Shown here piece after piece: positions 1-6,268 of a stretch of DNA of 17,916 nt. Positions within the stretch are counted from its first letter, which is position 1. Each line of letters starts with the position of its first letter. The notes under the pieces are model-generated. The model saw only the letters and a program-made list of their open reading frames with translations. It ran no database searches and was not told the origin of the DNA. This DNA is from DATAXV01 sp036272915 (GTDB lineage: Bacteria; Chloroflexota; Dormibacteria; Dormibacterales; Dormibacteraceae): positions 1 through 17,916 of the forward strand of contig DATAXV010000138.1 in the NCBI GenBank assembly GCA_036272915.1, written 5' to 3'. The translations under genes and the position numbers were made by a program.

Positions 1-46
1 GAGCAGCCTGCAAACGACGTCGGCAAGCAGACCTCGCGACCGGCGA

Positions 47-103
47 CTACGTCGGGGTCAGAGAGTCACTCCAGAAGAGCCGCACCCTATTGAATTGGTT
101 CAT
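47..103 (-). CDS. Possible 18-aa small ORF or leader peptide
   Basis: An ATG at 103 is preceded on the minus strand by GAGGAG (117-112) with an 8-nt gap, a textbook Shine-Dalgarno arrangement. The ORF encodes MNQFNRVRLFWSDSLTPT and ends with TAG at 49-47. The perfect palindrome at 195-211 lies about 90 nt upstream, similar to the distance between the 4.0 kb operator and the MarR start at 3922. The other minus-strand frames soon close, so this is not the start of a longer intact gene. It could be a leader peptide for a gene to the left, a decayed gene start, or chance. I do not recognise the peptide. Confidence 0.15.
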   Translation of the reverse strand: MNQFNRVRLFWSDSLTPT

Positions 104-194
104 AGCCGGTTCTCCTCAATCCACGGCCTGACCCGAACCGCTCGGGCCCTCTGGCCGGCGGGCCTCGCCCCAAAGCCCGATGGCGTAGGGATTA

Positions 195-211
195 ATATCG
201 CTATGCGATAT
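195..211. promoter_or_regulatory. Perfect palindrome, GCGATA-type operator candidate
   Basis: The sequence is ATATCGC-TAT-GCGATAT: 7-bp perfect arms and a 3-nt centre in a local AT-rich island. The GCGATA half-site also occurs in the elements at 2293-2327 and, as GCGATG, at 3998-4035. It may be bound by one of the MarR proteins encoded nearby, but the spacing differs from those two sites, so it may also be unrelated. Confidence 0.4.
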
Positions 212-285
212 AAATTCCTCACCAAACTCTCGCACCGGCCGGCCGGCTGCGGTTCGACCGGCTGCGAGTCCCTCTTCCCGAATGG

Positions 286-2262
286 TCACCTGCCCTTGTC
301 GTCGACCACTTCCTCGTCGTCGCCGTCGAGCCGCCCGGTCCCAGCGATCACCGGCCGGCGGACCAGGAGTCGGCTGAAGGGCAGGCGGAAGATTCGCTCC
401 CGATGGCGCTCCTCGACCAGCTGCCGCTGCCGTGCCTTGAGGAGGTTGAACTCGGTCAGGACCCCGTGAAGCCGGCCGTCCTCCCGTCCCACCACCGGCA
501 GCGCTCCCAACCAGTGCTCGGCCATGCGATCGGCGGCCGACCGCAGCGTCTCGTCGGGATGGGCGACGACGACGTCCTGGCGGAGGACCTCACCCACCGT
601 TGCGTCGCGCCTGCCGTCGGCGACCGCCTCGAGCAGGTCCGAACGCGTCGCCACGCCCGCCACCACTCCGCCGTCGAGCACAGGGTAGAGGCGCTGATGG
701 CGCAGCTTGGGGTCACGGGTCAGGCGCCGGTGGAGTTCCAACACCGGCTGTTCCCTGGATAGGGTCATCACCTCGGTGACCATCGCCTCCCGCACGAAGA
801 GTGCCTCGAGCGGCTCGGAAGCGTATTCGCGCACCACGTGGAAGCCGCGGCGCGCGACCTTCTCGGTGAGGATCGACCGGCGTAGCAGCCCGGAGCTGAT
901 CAGGTGGGAGACGGCGCAGGCGGCGAGCAGGGCGGGGAGAGCCGAGACGTCATGGGTCAGCTCCAGCGAGAAGACGATGGCGGTGAAGGGGGAGCGGGTG
1001 ACGCCGGCCAGCGTCGCCCCCAGGCCGACCAGGGCCCAGGTCGTGGTGTCGCCGCCGGGAAGGAACGGCGCGACCAGGGCGCCCATGGCGCCGCCGATCA
1101 TGAGCAGCGGCGCGAGGATGCCGCCGCTGGTGCCCGAGCCGAGCGCGACGGCCCAGATCACGAGCTTGGTGACCAGCAGCAGGAGGAGGGCGGTCATCGC
1201 CATCCGGCCGGCGAGCTCGTCGCCGATGTTGCCGTAGCCGACGCCGAGGGCGCGGGGGTCGACGAGGCCCCCGATCCCGATCACCACGCCACCGATGGCG
1301 GGCCACCAGGCCCAGTGGATGGGGAGCTTCTTGAACAGGTCCTCAGCGCCGTACACGGCCGTGGTCAGGACCACCGCCAACGCAGCACCGCCGAGGCCGA
1401 TGAGGCAGGCGCTGCCCAGGCCGACCATCGAGACCGAAGGCTGGGACGGGACCGGGAACAACGGTGCCGGCAGGATCAGGCTGTGGGCGGCCATGATCGC
1501 GCGCAGGCCGGTCGCCATGGACACGGCCAGGGCGATCGGCACCATCGAACGGGGTCGGAACTCGAAGACGAGCAGCTCGACGCCGAACAACGTCGCCGCC
1601 ACCGGTGTGCCGAAGACCGCGGCCATGCCCGCGCAGGCCCCAGCGACGAGCAGCGTCCTCCGCTCGGTCGCCGAGAGGTGGATGAACTGCGCGATGATCG
1701 AGCCGAAGGCGCCACCGGTGAGGATGATCGGGCCCTCGGCGCCGAACGGGCCGCCGGTCCCGATGCTGATGGCGCTGGAGATGGGCTTGAGCACGGCCAG
1801 CGACGGCTCGACCTTGCTTCCGCCGACCAGGATCGTCTCCATCGCCTCGGGGATGCCGTGGCCGCGGATCCGCTCCGAGCCCCAGTACGCCATCCCACCG
1901 ATCAGGAGCCCGCCGACGACGGGGATGAGGACGGAGAGGACTCCCAGGTGCTGGGGGGCGGGTGCGATCAGGTGGAATCCGATGCGTCCCTCATAGAAGA
2001 GGTGGGTGAAGAGGCCGATGAGGCCGAGAAGGACCAGTGCGGCGCCCGCTGCCACGGCACCGACCACTGGCGACAGGACCAGCACGCGCCAGGCGTCCCC
2101 GCGGAGGGAGAAGTCGCCCAGGCTCTGCTCGGCCCGTGTGGGCCGCGGCCCACGAACGTCCTCGGCATCCGGCGGGGACAGGATCGTCTCCGCACCCTCC
2201 GTGTGATCCGGGCGTAGGAAAGCAGTGAACCGACGACGACATGCCCGGATCCAATGGCGCAA
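286..2262 (-). CDS. ClC-family chloride channel/antiporter with C-terminal CBS domains
   Basis: This is a membrane anion transporter of about 658 aa. After a charged N-terminus, hydrophobic segments fill roughly residues 58-470. ClC signatures are present in order: RGHGIPE (about 133-139), GGPFGAEGP (about 170-178) and GSGTSGGILAP. The glutamate in GAEGP is the gating/proton glutamate of ClC exchangers, so H+/anion exchange is plausible. The residue that is Ser in the E. coli GSGIP anion-selectivity loop is His here. The last ~170 residues form two CBS motifs (VREAMVTEVM..., VGEVLRQDVVVAHPDETL...), which in this family bind nucleotides and regulate transport. I chose the TTG at 2262 because GGGGAGG lies 6 nt upstream. 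An in-frame ATG at 2328 would place the operator inside the coding region. The gene is divergent from the HPP-cupin gene. Transported anion unknown. Confidence 0.93.
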   Translation of the reverse strand: MRHWIRACRRRFTAFLRPDHTEGAETILSPPDAEDVRGPRPTRAEQSLGDFSLRGDAWRVLVLSPVVGAVAAGAALVLLGLIGLFTHLFYEGRIGFHLIAPAPQHLGVLSVLIPVVGGLLIGGMAYWGSERIRGHGIPEAMETILVGGSKVEPSLAVLKPISSAISIGTGGPFGAEGPIILTGGAFGSIIAQFIHLSATERRTLLVAGACAGMAAVFGTPVAATLFGVELLVFEFRPRSMVPIALAVSMATGLRAIMAAHSLILPAPLFPVPSQPSVSMVGLGSACLIGLGGAALAVVLTTAVYGAEDLFKKLPIHWAWWPAIGGVVIGIGGLVDPRALGVGYGNIGDELAGRMAMTALLLLLVTKLVIWAVALGSGTSGGILAPLLMIGGAMGALVAPFLPGGDTTTWALVGLGATLAGVTRSPFTAIVFSLELTHDVSALPALLAACAVSHLISSGLLRRSILTEKVARRGFHVVREYASEPLEALFVREAMVTEVMTLSREQPVLELHRRLTRDPKLRHQRLYPVLDGGVVAGVATRSDLLEAVADGRRDATVGEVLRQDVVVAHPDETLRSAADRMAEHWLGALPVVGREDGRLHGVLTEFNLLKARQRQLVEERHRERIFRLPFSRLLVRRPVIAGTGRLDGDDEEVVDDKGR

Positions 2263-2268
2263 AAGGGA

Positions 2269-2275
2269 CCTCCCC
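2269..2275 (-). promoter_or_regulatory. Shine-Dalgarno deciding the TTG start of the ClC gene
   Basis: GGGGAGG on the minus strand, 6 nt before the TTG at 2262. The alternative ATG at 2328 has no Shine-Dalgarno and falls at the edge of the operator repeats. Confidence 0.6.
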
Positions 2276-2292
2276 AGAAAATTAGTCGCGTC

Positions 2293-2327
2293 GCGATACA
2301 ATTTCGATTGTATCTGAAGGCGATACA
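2293..2327. promoter_or_regulatory. Composite operator-like repeat between the ClC and HPP-cupin genes
   Basis: GCGATACA occurs twice as a direct repeat (2293-2300 and 2320-2327) around an inverted TGTATC at 2309-2314. This gives one perfect palindrome, GATACAAT-TTCG-ATTGTATC (2295-2314), and a second inverted pair, TGTATC-N7-GATACA (2309-2327). On the minus strand it contains TACAAT (2312-2307), a good -10 hexamer pointing at the ClC gene, so a bound repressor would block RNA polymerase. No matching -35 box is visible at 16-18 nt. The element is closely matched at 3998-4035, between the two MarR genes, which makes a MarR protein the likely ligand. The assignment to MarR is inference. Confidence 0.6.
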
Positions 2328-2427
2328 TGCCCGGGAGTCGGTCAAAATCGCCCTGTCAACTCTCCGCACAGGCGATCTCAGAACATGCCGGTGGGCGGCC
2401 GTAGGAGCCGCTCAGGAGGACCGATGA

Positions 2428-3459
2428 ATGGACCTTCGTCACATCTCACATCCGATGGCGCCGATTCCTCTCGCCAGGCTGGTCACGGATCACGATCGGC
2501 GGCTCGTCTACGCAGTCTTCGTGTTTCTCGCGGGAGGGCTCTCGATCACGATCATCACCGCGATCGCCGTCTGGTCGGGTAGGCCGCTGGTCGTGCCCTC
2601 GCTGGGGCCGGCGGTCTTCCTCGTCTTCAACCGATCCCAGACCGAGGCGGCGCGCCCGCGCAACATCGTGCTCGGCCATGCGGTCGGGGTCACCGTCGGG
2701 TACCTGTCGCTGGTCGTGTTCGGCCTCGCCCATGCCCCTTCGGTCATCGACGGTGGCCTGACCGCGACGCGCATCGGCGCGGCCGCCCTCTCCATCGCCC
2801 TGACCTCGGCGGTGATGATCGTGCTCCGTGTCGAGCACGGTCCGGCGGGGGCGACGACCCTGATCGTCAGCCTGGGCTTCGTGACGACACCGCTGTCGAT
2901 GGGGCTGCTCATGGCCGGCGTCTGCGGCCTAGCGGCGATCGGAGTGGCCATCGATCGCCTGGTCGGCCTCCAGCTCCCGCTCTGGTCCGGCGAGCACCGG
3001 CACAACGGCGGCGACCCGACGGCGGCGAACATCCTGCCTCTGGGACCGGCGACGGCACCCAGGGCCCCGAGCGCGCGCGGTGGCGCGGACGGGCGCAGCC
3101 GCAGCTGGCTGGTGGCCACCGGCGAAGGCCGCCGGGTGGACCTGGCCGGCTGCGACTGCGTGGTCAAGGTTGAGGACGCGATCGCGGCGGGCACCTACTC
3201 GCTGGTCGAGGTGGGGCTTCCTCCGGGACCGCCGTCGACCCTGATGCACGCGCATTACGAGTTCGACGAGAGCTACTTCATCCTCGAGGGCGATGTGCTC
3301 GCCGAGGTCGGAGGGGAGAGGAGCCGGGTCCATCCCGGGGCTGTGATCACGGTGCCGGCCGGCGTGCCGCACACGGTCGCGGCGGCGGGAAGGCGACCCG
3401 CCCGCTGCCTCTGCATCACCCGCCGCGCCAACCGCTCGGACCTGGAGTTTCTACCCTGA
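2428..3459 (+). CDS. HPP-family integral membrane protein fused to a C-terminal cupin domain
   Basis: This 343-aa protein has two parts. Residues ~25-180 carry about five or six hydrophobic segments with HPP-family signatures: VPSLGPAVFLVF (56-67), ARPRNIVLGHAVG (75-87) and EHGPAGATTL (136-145, where the family name motif HPP reads HGP). HPP proteins of plants and cyanobacteria have been linked to nitrite transport. After a linker rich in Pro, Ala and Arg, residues ~255-335 form a cupin: motif 1 HAHYEFDESYFILEG (H275, H277, E282) and motif 2 PGAVITVPAGVPH (H316), giving a likely metal site. AGGAGGA at 2414-2420, 7 nt before the ATG, fixes the start. The gene is divergent from the ClC gene across the operator at 2293-2327. 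The cupin may sense or bind a small ligand on the cytoplasmic side. That role is inference. Confidence 0.85.
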   Translation: MDLRHISHPMAPIPLARLVTDHDRRLVYAVFVFLAGGLSITIITAIAVWSGRPLVVPSLGPAVFLVFNRSQTEAARPRNIVLGHAVGVTVGYLSLVVFGLAHAPSVIDGGLTATRIGAAALSIALTSAVMIVLRVEHGPAGATTLIVSLGFVTTPLSMGLLMAGVCGLAAIGVAIDRLVGLQLPLWSGEHRHNGGDPTAANILPLGPATAPRAPSARGGADGRSRSWLVATGEGRRVDLAGCDCVVKVEDAIAAGTYSLVEVGLPPGPPSTLMHAHYEFDESYFILEGDVLAEVGGERSRVHPGAVITVPAGVPHTVAAAGRRPARCLCITRRANRSDLEFLP

Positions 3460-3486
3460 GCCGGCCGGGGTGATCAGTCACTGGTG

Positions 3487-3500
3487 GCGGGAAGCCCCGC
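3487..3500. terminator. Weak hairpin between convergent genes
   Basis: GCGGG-AAGC-CCCGC, a 5-bp stem in the 46-bp gap between the convergent HPP-cupin and MarR stop codons. No T-tract follows on either strand, so a terminator role is only a possibility. Confidence 0.2.
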
Positions 3501-3505
3501 GCGCC

Positions 3506-3922
3506 TCATCCTCCCTCCCTTGCCCGGTCGAGGACGGTCTCCAGCTCCTCGAGGATGGACAGCAGCCGGCCCGGATCCGAGGTGCCCGTGAACAGTGGCT
3601 GAAGGCTGTCGCCCAGGGCCGCCTCGGTCGTGCGGAGGGCCCTAACGCCGGCCTCGGTCAGCTCGATGTGCGACGCTCTCCGGTCGGCCGGATCGGGCAC
3701 ACGGAGCAGCAGCCCCAGGGCGGCGAGGGCATCGACGGTACCGCTGACCGCCGGCTTGGTCAGCAGGAGTCCCCTGGCCAGCCGGCTGCAGCGGCTGACG
3801 TCGGCCTCGGCCAGCGCGAGAAGCCGGTACTGCGTCATGGTCAGCGGGGCGGGTGTGCACTCGAGGACGCGGCCCAGCCGGGCGATGACCCTCACCGCCG
3901 CCCGAAGCTCCTCATCGTTCAC
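3506..3922 (-). CDS. MarR-family transcriptional regulator
   Basis: A 138-aa winged-helix regulator. The pattern is an N-terminal helix (ELRAAVRVIARLGRVLE), then LTMTQYRLLALAEADV, a recognition-helix region GLLLTKPAVSGTVDALAALGLL, the wing RVPDPADRRASHIELTEAG, and a C-terminal dimerisation helix (LLSILEELETVLDRA). MarR proteins act as dimers on palindromic operators and are usually released by small ligands. The start is GTG at 3922, preceded by GGGAGG with a 5-nt gap. A GTG at 3967 would add 15 residues and has a poorer ribosome site. A longer open frame upstream lacks family similarity. The gene is divergent from a second MarR gene, with the repeat element at 3998-4035 between them, consistent with autoregulation. 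A Cys near residue 22 and another near 45 could allow thiol sensing, but this is unproven. Confidence 0.85.
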   Translation of the reverse strand: MNDEELRAAVRVIARLGRVLECTPAPLTMTQYRLLALAEADVSRCSRLARGLLLTKPAVSGTVDALAALGLLLRVPDPADRRASHIELTEAGVRALRTTEAALGDSLQPLFTGTSDPGRLLSILEELETVLDRAREGG

Positions 3923-3997
3923 AGCGGCCTCCCGGCGCGGCCGGTCATGGCGTGACAATTCGTTCACGCGCCGGACTCTCTCCCGTGATCCATCGTG

Positions 3998-4035
3998 ATG
4001 CGATGGAAATGAGAATTGTATCTGAATGCGATGGA
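3998..4035. promoter_or_regulatory. Composite operator-like repeat between two MarR genes
   Basis: ATGCGATGGA is repeated directly at 3998-4007 and 4026-4035, with TGTATC at 4017-4022 between the copies. The layout matches the element at 2293-2327: repeat spacing 28 versus 27 bp, and TGTATC-N7-GAT in both. The core ATTGTATCTGAA followed by GCGAT is shared. On the minus strand TACAAT (4021-4016) forms a -10-like hexamer pointing at the MarR gene that starts at 3922. It probably serves the divergent MarR pair. Confidence 0.55.
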
Positions 4036-4108
4036 GTCCGAGGTTCAGCGTATCCTCCAGCAGAACATCGGCCGAGACGGCTCTCCGGCCACCTCCGTAG
4101 GGCGGCAC

Positions 4109-4585
4109 GTGGGAGCCTCCACATCGAGGAGGGCAGAGCTGGAGTCCGCGCATTGCGTCACTGACCGGTCGGGGACGGCGGCGGGGACCCTTGCCGAGGT
4201 CGACTACCGGGCCTTGGCCCGGTTCCGCCGCTCCCTCCGTGCCTTTCTGCACTTCTCCGAAGAGGCGGCGAGGCAGGCGGGGATCAACCCGGCGCAGCAC
4301 CAGCTGCTGGTCGCGGTCCGCGGCACCGAGGGCTCGGAGGCCCCCTCGGTCGGCGATCTCGCCGACACCCTCATGCTCCGCCACCACTCGGCCGTCGAGC
4401 TGATCAACCGGGCCGCGACGGCGGGCCTCGTCCTTCGCGTCGAGGACAGCTCCGATCACCGGCGCCAGCGGGTGATGCTGACGGAGCTGGGGACGGCCAA
4501 GCTGAGCGAGCTGTCATCCCGCCATCGCGAGGAGCTTCGCCGCTTCCGCGAGGAGGGACTGGCCGCCCTCCGCGACATCGATTGA
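4109..4585 (+). CDS. MarR-family transcriptional regulator (second of the pair)
   Basis: A regulator of about 158 aa. The helix EVDYRALARFRRSLRAFLHFSEEAARQAGINPAQHQLLVAV precedes the winged helix: SVGDLADTLMLRHHSAVELINRAATAGLVLR, then wing EDSSDHRRQRVMLTELG and a charged C-terminal dimerisation helix. The DHRR-x-V-x-LTE-x-G pattern is typical MarR. The start is uncertain. GTG at 4109 has a weak AGGGCGG 3 nt upstream and leaves the operator outside the coding region. ATG at 4031 or TTG at 4016 would put the operator inside the gene and add residues that do not resemble MarR proteins. A DUF3565-DUF1971 gene follows after 25 bp on the same strand, so the two are probably co-transcribed. The LRHHSAVELI recognition helix differs clearly from that of the divergent MarR. 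Confidence 0.8.
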   Translation: MGASTSRRAELESAHCVTDRSGTAAGTLAEVDYRALARFRRSLRAFLHFSEEAARQAGINPAQHQLLVAVRGTEGSEAPSVGDLADTLMLRHHSAVELINRAATAGLVLRVEDSSDHRRQRVMLTELGTAKLSELSSRHREELRRFREEGLAALRDID

Positions 4586-4610
4586 GGCGGCTGCCCCACC
4601 GCCATCACCG

Positions 4611-5090
4611 GTGATCCGCTCCATCGTCGGCTTCCGGACCGATGAGAAGGGCGACTGGGTGGCGGAGCTGGCGTGCCATCACGGAATCCATGTCCGCCAC
4701 CGGCCGCCCCTCGAGGTCCGCCCATGGGTCCTGGACAAGGAGGGCCGCTCCCGTCACCTCGGCGTCGAGGTCGACTGCGCCCGGTGCGATCGCGCCGAGC
4801 TTCCCGACGGGCTCGCCGTCGTGGGCCGGGCCGGTCCGTGGGATCGGGGGTCGCTGCCGGCAGCGCTGCTCGGCACGCACCGCCTTCCCGAAGGCCGATG
4901 GGGCCTGCTCCACGTCGCCAGCGGGACGGTCGGATTCCGGATGAACCGGGGACAGGGAATCCTGGCCGTCGATCTGAGGGCCGGGTCGGAGCAGCCGATC
5001 CCTCCCGGCGCCGCCCACCACCTGGTCCCTCGCGGACCGGTCTCCCTGACCCTCGCCTTCCTCGCCCGGCCGGCCCCACGGTCGAGGTAG
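4611..5090 (+). CDS. DUF3565-DUF1971 (YeaR/TehB-N-like) fusion protein
   Basis: This 159-aa soluble protein joins two small domains. Residues ~8-62 match DUF3565: GDWVAELACHHGIHVRH, RPPLEVRPWVL, and a closing DCARC. C22, nearby histidines, C56 and C59 could form a zinc site (inference). Residues ~65-155 match DUF1971, the cupin-like domain found in YeaR and at the N-terminus of some TehB tellurite-resistance proteins: LPDGLAVVGR, LPAALLGTHR, WGLLHVASG and IPPGAAHHLVPRGP. E. coli yeaR is induced by nitrate and nitric oxide. The biochemical role is unknown. The start is GTG at 4611 with no clear Shine-Dalgarno. The gene lies 25 bp after the MarR stop, and the formylglycine-generating enzyme begins about 80 bp after it on the same strand. 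Confidence 0.75.
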   Translation: MIRSIVGFRTDEKGDWVAELACHHGIHVRHRPPLEVRPWVLDKEGRSRHLGVEVDCARCDRAELPDGLAVVGRAGPWDRGSLPAALLGTHRLPEGRWGLLHVASGTVGFRMNRGQGILAVDLRAGSEQPIPPGAAHHLVPRGPVSLTLAFLARPAPRSR

Positions 5091-5170
5091 GGGTCGCCCG
5101 GCCGCGATGTACCCTCCGGGGTGTGAGTTGCTGCGTGCCCGGCCGCGGGTCTACCGAACGGAAGGAGCCC

Positions 5171-6073
5171 GTGTCCCGGCCGTCGAGGCGGAAACAATCC
5201 CGGCCCCGGACCAAGGACATGGTCGAGCTCGGGGGACGCTTCCTGATGGGCGCGGATGATCCCGACGGCATCGCCACCGACGGCGAGGGCCCGGTGCGCG
5301 AGGTGACGCTCAGCCCGTTCCTCATCGACCCGCTGGTGGTCACCAACGCGCAGTTCGCGACCTTCGCCAAGGCCACGGGGTACGGGACCGACGCCGAGCG
5401 CTTCGGCTGGTCCTACGTCTTCTTCCAGTTCGTTCCACCGGAGCTGCGCCGGCGGTGTCGCTCCCATCCCGAGGCGCCCTGGTGGCTGGGGGTGGAGGGG
5501 GCCACGTGGCGATGCCCCGAGGGCCCGGGCACCTCGATGGGCGACCGTCAGCACCACCCCGTGGTGCACGTCTCCTGGAACGACGCCATGGCCTACTGCG
5601 CCTGGGCGGGCACGCGCCTGCCGACCGAGGCGGAGTGGGAGTTCGCCGCGCGCGGGGGGCTGGACCAGCGTCGCTACGCCTGGGGGGACGATCTGACCCC
5701 GGGGGGAGCTCACCGCTGCAACATCTGGCAGGGGAGCTTCCCGGACCAGAACAGCGCCGAGGACGGCTGGTTGGGAACGGCGCCGGCGAGGTCCTTCGCG
5801 CCCAACGGCCACGGCCTCTACAACGTGAGCGGCAACGTATGGGAGTGGTGCGCGGACTGGTTCGGCACCGATCACGCGCCCGGCGGCGCGGTCGATCCGA
5901 TCGGACCCGTCTCCGGCTCGGCCCGCGTGATCAGGGGAGGCTCCTACCTCTGCCACGAGTCGTACTGCAACCGCTACCGGGTCGCGGCCAGGACCCAGAA
6001 CACGCCCGACTCGAGCACCGGTCACATGGGCTTCCGCTGCGCGGCCACCGCGCCCGCCTCGACGGCCGGCTGA
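5171..6073 (+). CDS. Formylglycine-generating enzyme (SUMF1/FGE family)
   Basis: FGE oxidises the cysteine of a C-x-P-x-R motif in type I sulfatases to formylglycine, their catalytic residue, using copper and oxygen. The 300-aa protein spans the family fold: MVELGGRFLMGADD at the front, VTNAQFATFAKATGY, HPVVHVSWNDAMAYCAWAG, RLPTEAEWEFAARGG, YAWGD, GLYNVSGNVWEWCADWF and RGGSYLCHESYCNRYRVAAR near the end. Both catalytic/copper cysteines are present (about C261 and C266, as in Streptomyces and human FGE), so it is probably a true FGE and not a generic SUMF1-fold protein. The start is GTG at 5171 with AAGGAG 3 nt upstream. The open frame continues upstream, but that part overlaps the DUF1971 gene and lacks family similarity. 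No sulfatase gene lies in this window. Confidence 0.92.
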   Translation: MSRPSRRKQSRPRTKDMVELGGRFLMGADDPDGIATDGEGPVREVTLSPFLIDPLVVTNAQFATFAKATGYGTDAERFGWSYVFFQFVPPELRRRCRSHPEAPWWLGVEGATWRCPEGPGTSMGDRQHHPVVHVSWNDAMAYCAWAGTRLPTEAEWEFAARGGLDQRRYAWGDDLTPGGAHRCNIWQGSFPDQNSAEDGWLGTAPARSFAPNGHGLYNVSGNVWEWCADWFGTDHAPGGAVDPIGPVSGSARVIRGGSYLCHESYCNRYRVAARTQNTPDSSTGHMGFRCAATAPASTAG

Positions 6074-6095
6074 CACGACGCGACCGGGACGGACC

Positions 6096-6112
6096 ACGCC
6101 ACTCGGTGGCGT
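6096..6112 (+). terminator. Hairpin just downstream of the FGE gene
   Basis: ACGCCAC-TCG-GTGGCGT, a perfect 7-bp stem with a 3-nt loop, starting 22 bp after the FGE stop codon. There is no U-tract, as is common in high-GC bacteria, so termination is plausible but unproven. Confidence 0.4.
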
Positions 6113-6181
6113 CGACAGGGCCAGGGCCCTCGCCCTCAGCGGGGTCGTCTCCAGGAACGATGGCCGCTGGGCCGGGACAAC

Positions 6182-6223
6182 GTTACTATGGATATGCACT
6201 GGTATTCGGAGCAGTGTCGTAAC
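6182..6223. promoter_or_regulatory. Nested inverted repeat in the AT-richer leader of the YbjN-like gene
   Basis: GTTAC (6182-6186) pairs with GTAAC (6219-6223), and inside it CACTG (6197-6201) pairs with CAGTG (6212-6216). The stretch is visibly more AT-rich than its surroundings (TATGGATATG, GGTATTCGG) and ends about 45 bp before the next start codon. It could be an operator or an RNA hairpin. I do not recognise a known regulator site. Confidence 0.3.
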
Positions 6224-6268
6224 CATGGTCGGCCGCGAGCCGATGAATCAGAGTGAGAACAGTCGCCC

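Larger units (their letters stand above)
1..285. other. Left-edge region without a confident gene
   Basis: No convincing gene is visible here. On the plus strand, the frame starting at base 3 stays open from the window edge to a TGA at 129-131. It encodes about 42 residues ending in LLNWFIAGSPQSTA, so it could be the C-terminus of a gene lying to the left. Codon use in this frame is less GC-biased than in the confident genes, so support is weak. On the minus strand there is an 18-codon ORF with a good Shine-Dalgarno at 47-103, and a perfect palindrome at 195-211. The rest, up to the ClC stop codon at 286, shows only GGCC-rich runs. Confidence 0.3.

Noticed and set aside
904..2217. Long plus-strand open frame opposite the ClC gene
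   Set aside because: It is antisense to a clear ClC protein, its translation is rich in G, A, D, E and R low-complexity runs, and it has no domain. A high-GC coding shadow.
2340..2345. TTGACC as the -35 box of the ClC promoter
   Set aside because: It lies 27 nt from the TACAAT hexamer, far outside the usual 16-18 nt spacer.
3923..4459. Upstream extension of the minus-strand MarR frame to about 317 aa
   Set aside because: It runs antisense through the second MarR gene and the operator. The family fold starts at GTG 3922, which has a GGGAGG site.
4673..5170. Upstream extension of the FGE frame to about 466 aa
   Set aside because: The extra 166 residues are Arg/Pro-rich, overlap the DUF3565-DUF1971 gene in another frame and have no similarity to FGE. 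A Shine-Dalgarno supports GTG 5171.
4754..6226. 490-codon minus-strand frame opposite the FGE and DUF1971 genes
   Set aside because: Both plus-strand proteins carry clear family motifs. This frame is Arg/Gly/Pro-rich noise.
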